Program-made: the position numbers and the translations under genes
Assembly: GCA_037969175.1 (NCBI GenBank)
Contig: JBBKWX010000185.1
Location: forward strand, 1-5,477
DNA length: 5,477 nt
DNA from: JBBKWX01 sp037969175
Lineage (GTDB): Bacteria; Bacteroidota; Bacteroidia; AKYH767-A; JBBKVM01
Direction: 5' to 3'
In this document: positions 1 to 4,759 of the stretch, one piece after another
Position numbering within the stretch: the first letter of the stretch is position 1
Layout: each line of letters opens with the position of its first letter
Notes under the pieces: model-generated
Told to the model about the DNA's origin: nothing
Databases searched by the model: none
The model's input: only the letters and a program-made list of their open reading frames with translations

Positions 1-89
1 ATTATTTTCTCTGCACTATCGCACTGCTGGCACGTAGAAACACTTAGTGAAACTACATAGCTTCGGTGTTTTATTTGTGCTTTAAGAAA
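1..89. repeat. Degenerate short-period intergenic array
   Basis: No reading frame of note lies here. The stretch has a loose 8-9 bp periodicity. GCACT occurs at 13 and again at 21, with GGCAC at 29. From 43 onward, 9-bp units can be read as CTTAGTGAA, ACTACATAG, CTTCGGTGT, TTTATTTGT and GCTTTAAGA, with CTTAGTG (43) and CTTCGGTG (61) two units apart. It looks like a decayed member of a class of low-complexity intergenic repeats. That the period is real is inference from a few matches; no function is evident. Confidence 0.4.
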
Positions 90-241
90 CCTTCTTTTTT
101 CCCACAGATCTCACAGAATTCTGATTTGTTCTGTGAGATCTGTGGATATGTAAAGTGATTGTAAGAAATTCAATTTTGTTAGTCGCAGAGAAAACAAAAT
201 GGAATAAATAAGTTCTGTGAGATCTGTGGGAAAAAAGAAGG
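90..241. repeat. Nested inverted repeat with 29-bp arms
   Basis: Positions 90-118 are the exact reverse complement of 213-241, enclosing a 94-nt interior. The arms carry a C/T-rich outer part (CTTCTTTTTT) and an inner CCCACAGATCTCACAGAA. The interior holds a third copy of the inner motif (129-145) and a separate 8-bp stem (173-180 with 193-200, ATTTTGTT/AACAAAAT, 12-nt loop). The element starts 20 bp downstream of the stop codon of the outer membrane protein gene, so it could protect or end that transcript, but neither strand has a proper U-run after the stem. Its size and terminal inverted repeats also resemble a miniature transposable element, but I see no matching target-site duplication at the edges. 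Confidence 0.85.
102..145. repeat. 17-bp stem-loop competing with the outer inverted repeat
   Basis: CCACAGATCTCACAGAA (102-118) pairs perfectly with TTCTGTGAGATCTGTGG (129-145) across a 10-nt loop. The same left arm can pair instead with 213-229, so two mutually exclusive folds exist for one arm. The arm itself is an approximate 9-bp repeat (CACAGATCT, CACAGAATT). The stem is followed by ATATG on the plus strand and by GGGAAAAAAG on the minus strand, so it is not a classical intrinsic terminator in either direction. Confidence 0.8.
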
Positions 242-261
242 GCCCCATGTTCTACTAAGAA

Positions 262-1278
262 TTAGAAAAGCAACTTCTTGTATTTTGAAGATGTTTTGCC
301 TACAAGCTTATAAGCAAGTTCTATCCCGAGGTAGGAATACAGATCATTCTTACCGGGGTTGCCGCGCTGACTGGTATAGACACCGGCTTCGCCATTGGTG
401 CCTTTTCCGGTTGGATCAGAAATATATTGAGCCAATGCTTGTTTATCCGGATCATTAGGGAACATTTCGCGTATGCTTTGATAGGTTGCATACGATGTGC
501 TTACATCATCCAGAAAATCAGTATTGAAATTATAAAAACTCAATTCCATAGAGAGGATCAGATTTTTGCTGAATGCCATCCGGGTACCGATACCAAAAGG
601 AAGTGCTAAATGGCAATTATCATAAAATCCGGAAGATCCACTTTCAATAGATCCGCCTTGTCCTTCGGTATGCCAATCAGAAAGTGTGGTTTCATACACT
701 CCATCTTTTTTGATCACGTCGCCTTTACCGCTCGATTCGGGAGCGTTCCGTATGCTGCCGTCATTCCAAAAATAATATCTGTTTGCAAGATTCAAATCCC
801 CATTAAAAAGATCTGCTTTTGGGTTAGAATAATAAACACCTATTCCGGCAAAGACATAAAAAGCCGGACGATTTGATGAATAAAGCGATTTATGTCTTTC
901 AGGAAAACGGGTTAGGATCCCATTCATTGAGAAGCCTAGAATATCATTTCTAAAACTTAGTCCGCGACCAAAGTTTTGCAATTCGTGACCTGATTTTTTA
1001 CCGATGGATTTTGTCTCATCATAGCCTATCCGGTGGTGACTAAATCTGGCTTCTATGGTCACAAGCGGATTTACCACTCCCGTCTTAGCCGGATTACTCA
1101 TAAAGTTTCGAATGCTTATCATCATTCCGGGTCTTACAGAGCTGAGTGGAACGTATTTTTCGTTCCCAAGATCTCCGAAATAAGTAGTTGCGCCTGCCGA
1201 AAAACCAACAGTAGCCTGACGTTGTGCGAGCAGGATGAACGGGCAAAAGAACATCAAACTCAGGATCAATTTTTTCAT
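262..1278 (-). CDS. Outer membrane beta-barrel protein, DUF6089-like
   Basis: This is a 338-residue exported protein. Residues 1-18 form a typical signal peptide (KK, then a hydrophobic core ending FILLA), with likely cleavage before Q19. The mature N-terminus has a glycine- and aromatic-rich strand with the motif TTYFGDLG (31-38). Together with DFLDDVSTSY near 254-263 and alternating aromatic strands, this resembles the Bacteroidota DUF6089 / outer membrane beta-barrel family. A hydrophilic Gly/Ser-rich stretch in the middle may be a surface loop. The chain ends in phenylalanine, as many outer membrane barrels do. I chose the ATG at 1278 over an in-frame TTG at 1299 because the signal peptide begins there. 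The gene starts 89 bp after the hydrolase stop, so it may be a separate transcript or the last gene of that operon. The substrate or role is unknown. The barrel assignment is fairly secure, the exact family less so. Confidence 0.75.
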   Translation of the reverse strand: MKKLILSLMFFCPFILLAQRQATVGFSAGATTYFGDLGNEKYVPLSSVRPGMMISIRNFMSNPAKTGVVNPLVTIEARFSHHRIGYDETKSIGKKSGHELQNFGRGLSFRNDILGFSMNGILTRFPERHKSLYSSNRPAFYVFAGIGVYYSNPKADLFNGDLNLANRYYFWNDGSIRNAPESSGKGDVIKKDGVYETTLSDWHTEGQGGSIESGSSGFYDNCHLALPFGIGTRMAFSKNLILSMELSFYNFNTDFLDDVSTSYATYQSIREMFPNDPDKQALAQYISDPTGKGTNGEAGVYTSQRGNPGKNDLYSYLGIELAYKLVGKTSSKYKKLLF

Positions 1279-1347
1279 GGGTATAGAATCTAATATCAAG
1301 TTACGAAACCTGATCCAGCAAAGATGTATTTCTTTGATTTATTTTTT

Positions 1348-1363
1348 GAACAATCCGTTGTTC
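1348..1363. repeat. Small perfect stem-loop between hydrolase and outer membrane protein genes
   Basis: GAACAA (1348-1353) and TTGTTC (1358-1363) form a 6-bp stem around a TCCG loop, starting 4 bp past the hydrolase stop codon. On the transcribed minus strand it is followed by an A-rich run rather than a U-run, so it does not fit an intrinsic terminator. It could be an operator half-site pair or chance. Confidence 0.35.
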
Positions 1364-1367
1364 GTCC

Positions 1368-2060
1368 CTATAAAAAATTCTTGATCTGATTCAAGATTTC
1401 GGAGAGCGGGGTTTTCTCTAAAGGATGATAGGCATCCGGAATTTCAACATATTCTCCTTTGGGCAAAATATCTGCAATACTCTTACTTAGTTCAGTTCCG
1501 GCAACTGTATCATGTTCTGCAACACAGATCCGAACCGGCACATTCAAAGTAGCCAGGTTTTCCATAGTCAACAAAGGTTCCCGGCCCAGCTTTTTCAGCA
1601 TAGCAGCTGTATTTGAAAGCAAGTCGGTCCAATGCGAATCTCCGTGTTCATGTTTGAGCTGAGAAGCAAATGCCGGCACTTTCTCCAGAATCTTTTCGGG
1701 ATTCAACTTAGCGATCTCCTTTGCTGCAGTTTCAGGATCCCAGAGAAGGCGGGTTCCGAGGGTGAGGATGCGATGAAAACGCTGAGGGTGAGTCAGGGCA
1801 GTATATAGAGCCACATAACCACCCATGCTGTACCCGAATACGGAAGCTTGTTCCAGCTTTTTCATGTCCATAAAAGCAATAAGCTCTTTACTGAATGTCT
1901 CGATACCGAATTCACCGTTTGTCAGGTCCTTGCCACCATGTCCCGGAAAATTGAAACTGTACACCTTGCGATGATCTGCAAGAAATTTCCTGAGGGATAT
2001 AGTTGACACCTCTGAGCCAATGGCTCCATGAAGCAGGATTATGGGATGCTGGGCACTCAT
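1368..2060 (-). CDS. Alpha/beta hydrolase, small single-domain esterase type
   Basis: This is a 230-residue cytosolic protein with no signal peptide. It shows the classic alpha/beta-hydrolase order: an early strand ending in HG (LLHGAIG, 9-15) that builds the oxyanion hole, FPGHG at 38-42, and the nucleophile elbow GYSMGG (76-81, Ser78). The acid is Asp184 in AEHDT and the histidine is His212 in YHPLEK, so the triad is complete and the enzyme is probably active. The cap region (about 105-165) is short and helical. The closest general resemblance is to MenH-like or BioH-like esterases, but nothing in the sequence fixes a substrate. Its ATG overlaps the radA TGA as ATGA (4 bp), which implies translational coupling and co-transcription. 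The start is supported by this overlap and by the immediate beginning of the first beta strand. Confidence 0.88.
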   Translation of the reverse strand: MSAQHPIILLHGAIGSEVSTISLRKFLADHRKVYSFNFPGHGGKDLTNGEFGIETFSKELIAFMDMKKLEQASVFGYSMGGYVALYTALTHPQRFHRILTLGTRLLWDPETAAKEIAKLNPEKILEKVPAFASQLKHEHGDSHWTDLLSNTAAMLKKLGREPLLTMENLATLNVPVRICVAEHDTVAGTELSKSIADILPKGEYVEIPDAYHPLEKTPLSEILNQIKNFL

Positions 2061-3439
2061 ACGTTTGCAAAAACAAGATCAAAAACTTCATCCACGCGGG
2101 CAACCGGAATAAGTTCGATATTCCCTAATCTGGATCTATCCAATCCCTTCATATTGTATTTGGAAAGTACCAATTGTTTGAAGCCCAATTTTGATGCTTC
2201 AGAAATACGTTGTTCGACACGGGTTACCGGACGAATCTCACCTGAAAGTCCTACCTCACCTGCAAAGCAGATTCGGGTTGGAATAGCCTGATCTTCTGAT
2301 GAAGAAAGTACTGCACAAAGTATCCCCAGATCGATTGCCGGATCTTCGACCCTTAATCCTCCCGCCATATTCAGGAACACATCTTTTGCACCCAGTTTAA
2401 AGCCGCAGCGTTTTTCGAGAACCGCCAGGAGCATGTTTAAGCGACGCAGATCGAAACCGGTAGCACTTCGTTGCGGAGTGCCGTATACTGCCGAGCTCAC
2501 CAAGGCCTGGGCTTCCACCAACAAGGGGCGGATTCCTTCGAGAGTGGCGCAGATGGCAGTTCCGCTCAAACGCTCTTCACGCTGTGAGATCAGGATGTCG
2601 CTGGGGTCGTTCACTTCAATCAGTCCGGCTCCCTGCATTTCATAGATCCCTATCTCGGCGGTAGAACCAAATCGGTTCTTGGTAGCTCTCAGGATCCGGT
2701 AGATATGATGGCGATCACCCTCAAACTGCAACACGGTATCTACCATATGCTCCAAAACTTTGGGTCCGGCGATCTGTCCTTCTTTGGTGATATGCCCGAT
2801 CAGCATGACCGGTATGGATTTCATTTTTGCAAAACGAATCAGCTCGGCTGTACATTCCCGGATCTGGGTAACTGAACCGGCAGATGACTCCACCTTACTA
2901 GTTTGTAAGGTCTGTATGGAATCTATCACGATCAGTCCCGGCTGTATGGAAGAGGCATGGCGCAATATGGCATCCACATCGGTTTCAGTAAGGATCAAGC
3001 AATTGGTATTCAGGGCTCCCAAACGTTCAGCGCGCATCCGGATCTGCTGTTCGCTTTCTTCACCGCTGACATAAAGTATGGGCATATTACCCAAACTCAA
3101 AGCGACCTGCAGCATCAAGGTTGATTTCCCGATCCCGGGTTCTCCGCCAACAAGGGTCACCGATCCGGGAACAATTCCTCCACCTAACACTCTTGTAAGT
3201 TCTTGATCAGGGAGAGAAGTACGTTGCTCATCGCCCAGCGTTATCTCATCTAATCTTCGGGGTTGGGCCGAACGTTCATTTCGCTCTCCTTTTTCCTGCC
3301 AGGCAGGTGCTTTGGAAGCTGTTTCAACGATCTCCTCTACATAGGTATTCCATTCTCCACAGGAGTTACATTTCCCGATCCATTTGGGAGATGAAGTGCC
3401 ACAATTCTGGCAGAAATACGCAGTCTTTGTCTTAGCCAT
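2057..3439 (-). CDS. radA: DNA repair/recombination protein RadA (Sms)
   Basis: RadA is a RecA-like ATPase and ring helicase that helps branch migration during homologous recombination and repair. The 460-residue length matches the family. An N-terminal C4 zinc finger uses Cys10, Cys13, Cys24 and Cys27 (CxxC, 10 residues, CxxC). The RecA-like core carries Walker A GGEPGIGKST (98-107) and Walker B LIVID (169-173). The RadA hallmark KNRFG lies at 254-258. From about residue 275 onward is the Lon-like C-terminal domain (SGTAICATLEG through GFDLRRLNMLLAVLEKR), which in this family is structural and DNA-binding rather than proteolytic. All key motifs are intact. It starts 2 bp after the lipoprotein stop. 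An exact GGAGG lies 11 nt before the ATG, formed by two arginine codons of the lipoprotein. It overlaps the hydrolase by 4 bp. Identification is secure. Confidence 0.98.
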   Translation of the reverse strand: MAKTKTAYFCQNCGTSSPKWIGKCNSCGEWNTYVEEIVETASKAPAWQEKGERNERSAQPRRLDEITLGDEQRTSLPDQELTRVLGGGIVPGSVTLVGGEPGIGKSTLMLQVALSLGNMPILYVSGEESEQQIRMRAERLGALNTNCLILTETDVDAILRHASSIQPGLIVIDSIQTLQTSKVESSAGSVTQIRECTAELIRFAKMKSIPVMLIGHITKEGQIAGPKVLEHMVDTVLQFEGDRHHIYRILRATKNRFGSTAEIGIYEMQGAGLIEVNDPSDILISQREERLSGTAICATLEGIRPLLVEAQALVSSAVYGTPQRSATGFDLRRLNMLLAVLEKRCGFKLGAKDVFLNMAGGLRVEDPAIDLGILCAVLSSSEDQAIPTRICFAGEVGLSGEIRPVTRVEQRISEASKLGFKQLVLSKYNMKGLDRSRLGNIELIPVARVDEVFDLVFANV

Positions 3440-3441
3440 CT

Positions 3442-3867
3442 TTAATCTAACCTCCGAAATTCCTTCAAAACAAGTCCACTTTTATTATCACTGTTATGTG
3501 CTATAGTCAGGAATTTATCGGTCAACTCAATAAATTGCCAGGTAGAATTAAAAGTTATTCTGCTTCCTTCAAAACCGGAAACCCGCATGCGATCTTTTGA
3601 AAAACCCAGATCGAAGCTATAGGAACCGGTGTCTGTAAGCGCAATATTCCCGGCATTATCAAAATTAATGATGATGATCTTATCACCGGTGAATGTCCAT
3701 TCTTCACGTTGTTGATTTGATGCACTCAAACCCAGATCCCATTTATGTTCTAATAGTTTCGCGATCTTTTTTTCCGATTTCAAAAAAGTATCACCCTGGC
3801 AGGATGACAGCAGAAACAGAATGATTAGTGTGAGGCTGGTTTTGAAGAAGGGAGATTTTAGGAGCAT
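3442..3867 (-). CDS. Small predicted lipoprotein, possibly lipocalin-like
   Basis: This is a 141-residue protein from the ATG at 3867. It opens with a lipoprotein signal: KSPFFK, a hydrophobic run LTLIILFLL, then the lipobox LSSC with Cys23 as the lipidated residue, followed by QGD. The rest (about 115 residues) is rich in alternating beta-type segments with a conserved-looking tryptophan (HKWDL, 41-45) and EEWTF. This resembles the small lipocalin-like domains of Bacteroidota lipoproteins, but that family call is an inference. The frame is open upstream to a TTG at 3948, which would add 27 residues rich in Asn-Pro. That extension is just translation of repeat DNA and would place the signal peptide internally, so I reject it. 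The gene lies 2 bp from radA and is probably co-transcribed with it. No function can be assigned from sequence. Confidence 0.75.
   Translation of the reverse strand: MLLKSPFFKTSLTLIILFLLSSCQGDTFLKSEKKIAKLLEHKWDLGLSASNQQREEWTFTGDKIIIINFDNAGNIALTDTGSYSFDLGFSKDRMRVSGFEGSRITFNSTWQFIELTDKFLTIAHNSDNKSGLVLKEFRRLD
3451..3455 (-). promoter_or_regulatory. Possible Shine-Dalgarno sequence for radA
   Basis: The minus strand reads GGAGG, then 11 nt, then the radA ATG. The spacing is longer than ideal and the motif is formed by CGG AGG arginine codons near the end of the lipoprotein gene, so it may be incidental. Bacteroidota generally rely little on such sites. Confidence 0.3.
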
Positions 3868-3877
3868 ACAAAAAAAG

Positions 3878-3990
3878 GGGTTTGGGTTTGGGTTTGAGTT
3901 TGGGTCTTTTTCACCACAGAGGCGCAGAGGAGAATTTGTCTTTTTCAAATATTGTTTTCAATAACACAGAGGACACGGGGAACAAATTAT
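3878..3990. repeat. Composite intergenic repeat, copy A (113 bp)
   Basis: This is the first of two near-identical direct copies. In plus-strand order it contains a G/T tract (GGGTTT three times, then GAGTT; 3878-3900), a short variable joint, and an 84-bp core (3907-3990) identical to copy B. The core has two 8-bp-period modules, CACAGAGG-CGCAGAGG at 3915-3930 and CACAGAGG-ACACGGGG at 3965-3980. They flank a small hairpin TATTG-TTTT-CAATA (3950-3963). It ends 10 bp upstream of the lipoprotein start codon, so it likely forms that gene's leader or promoter region. I see no convincing TANNTTTG promoter box in it. Confidence 0.95.
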
Positions 3991-4005
3991 TAACTTCCTA
4001 CTTAT

Positions 4006-4116
4006 GGGTTTGGGTTTGGGTTTGAGTTCTCTTTTTTCACCACAGAGGCGCAGAGGAGAATTTGTCTTTTTCAAATATTGTTTTCAATAACACAGAGGAC
4101 ACGGGGAACAAATTAT
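4006..4116. repeat. Composite intergenic repeat, copy B (111 bp)
   Basis: This is the second direct copy, separated from copy A by 15 bp (3991-4005). The G/T tract is at 4006-4028 and the identical 84-bp core at 4033-4116, an exact offset of 126 bp from copy A. The joint between tract and core is where the copies differ in sequence and by 2 bp in length. Perfect identity of the core suggests a recent duplication or ongoing homogenisation by recombination. Confidence 0.95.
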
Positions 4117-4138
4117 CAAATCACACTTCACAGTTTGA

Positions 4139-4154
4139 GTCCCGAAGTCTCAGG
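4139..4154. repeat. Two-unit 8-bp repeat
   Basis: GTCCCGAA (4139-4146) is followed directly by GTCTCAGG (4147-4154), two degenerate units in the same 8-bp phase style as the neighbouring arrays. Taken alone this could be chance; it counts mainly because it sits between copy B and the CGCTC array. Confidence 0.3.
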
Positions 4155-4179
4155 AGAGTTTGGGAATCATTATTTCAAT

Positions 4180-4211
4180 CGCTCTACCGCTCCTTCGCTC
4201 CCCCGCTCTTA
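4180..4211. repeat. Four-unit tandem array with 8-bp period (CGCTCNNN)
   Basis: CGCTC begins at 4180, 4188, 4196 and 4204, exactly 8 bp apart, with variable three-base tails (TAC, CTT, CCC, TTA). On the minus strand this reads as spaced GAGCG units. It is non-coding in any supported frame and lies between the rfaE2 stop and the duplicated repeat block. It could bind a protein in phase or be a decayed minisatellite. Confidence 0.8.
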
Positions 4212-4215
4212 TTTT

Positions 4216-4238
4216 TCTCACTTCCCAATCTCACTTCC
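4216..4238. repeat. Short direct repeat TCTCACTTCC
   Basis: TCTCACTTCC occurs at 4216-4225 and again at 4229-4238, 13 bp apart. It is part of the same repeat-rich gap, about 30 bp downstream of the rfaE2 stop codon. No known site is recognised. Confidence 0.5.
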
Positions 4239-4267
4239 TTCGTAGTAAAGGTAGCTAATAATCCCTA

Positions 4268-4759
4268 TTATTCCTTTTTCAATTTCTCAATGAGAGCAGT
4301 TGTGGAAAAGCCTTCTGTGAGCGGGATACGTTCTACTTCTCCTCCATTTTCAAGGATGAATTTTGCGCCTACAATTAGTTCTATTGTATAGTCTGCTCCT
4401 TTGGCAAGTACATCCGGTTTTAGATCTTCAATCAATTGTTCGGGAGTATCTTCATCAAACAAAACAACATAAGAAACGAATGAAAGTGATGCCAGAGCAA
4501 TCGCTCTATGCTCCTCTTTATTGACGGGCCGGGAAGGACCTTTTAATCTACTTACAGAATCATCCGTATTTAGACCTATCACCAAAATTTTTCCCAGATC
4601 AGATGCTTTGCTGAGATATTCAATATGTCCTATATGCAGGAAATCGAAACAGCCGTTGGTGAAGACCACTTTTTTATCCTGAAAATCCCAGATGTTTCTT
4701 AATCTTAGAAGATCTTCCTTGTTGACGATCTTATTTTGAATCTGCTCCAGATGTGTCAT
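4268..4759 (-). CDS. rfaE2: D-glycero-beta-D-manno-heptose 1-phosphate adenylyltransferase (RfaE domain II type)
   Basis: The predicted enzyme activates heptose-1-phosphate with ATP to ADP-heptose, a precursor of lipopolysaccharide core sugars, in the cytoplasm. The 163-residue length matches stand-alone RfaE2 proteins. The nucleotidyltransferase signature is FTNGCFDFLHIGH (33-45), with the HxGH motif at His42-Ile-Gly-His45. Further along are GLNTDDSVSRLKG (62-74) and KPDVLAKGADYT, and near the C-terminus EGFSTT (149-154), a conserved feature of this family. The sugar kinase domain found in fused HldE is absent, so a separate kinase is expected elsewhere. Its ATG lies inside the end of the flippase-like gene (29-bp overlap, different frame), which suggests co-transcription. 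A related cytidylyltransferase with another sugar- or polyol-phosphate substrate is the main alternative. Confidence 0.9.
   Translation of the reverse strand: MTHLEQIQNKIVNKEDLLRLRNIWDFQDKKVVFTNGCFDFLHIGHIEYLSKASDLGKILVIGLNTDDSVSRLKGPSRPVNKEEHRAIALASLSFVSYVVLFDEDTPEQLIEDLKPDVLAKGADYTIELIVGAKFILENGGEVERIPLTEGFSTTALIEKLKKE

Noticed and set aside
102..145. Intrinsic terminator for the outer membrane protein gene
   Set aside because: The stem is strong, but on the minus strand it is followed by GGGAAAAAAG, not a run of T, and on the plus strand by ATATG.
610..876. Plus-strand open frames within the outer membrane protein gene
   Set aside because: They are antisense shadows of a gene with a clear signal peptide and beta-barrel pattern, and have no recognisable features of their own.
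1279..1299. Earlier start of the outer membrane protein at a TTG
   Set aside because: It would add seven residues ahead of an otherwise standard signal peptide; the ATG at 1278 directly begins the KK-plus-hydrophobic signal.
1319..1353. Promoter for the outer membrane protein gene (CATCTTTG with TTG upstream)
   Set aside because: The -7 box has a mismatch at its first base and the spacing is 24 nt, beyond the usual range; too weak to list as a feature.
3878..3900. Telomere-like GGGTTT repeat
   Set aside because: Only three units, internal to a bacterial-type gene region and duplicated as part of a larger block; nothing suggests a chromosome end.
3878..4116. CRISPR-like direct repeats
   Set aside because: There are only two copies, the identical core is 84 bp, the spacing is dominated by the repeat itself, and no cas genes are present.
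4257..4272. Terminator hairpin at the end of rfaE2 (AATAAT/ATTATT with CCCT loop)
   Set aside because: The six pairs are all A-T, the stem overlaps the stop codon, and no T-run follows in the direction of transcription.
4062..4391. Plus-strand open frame of 109 codons
   Set aside because: It starts in the repeat block and ends antisense to the well-supported rfaE2 gene, with a repeat-derived N-terminus and no recognisable domain.
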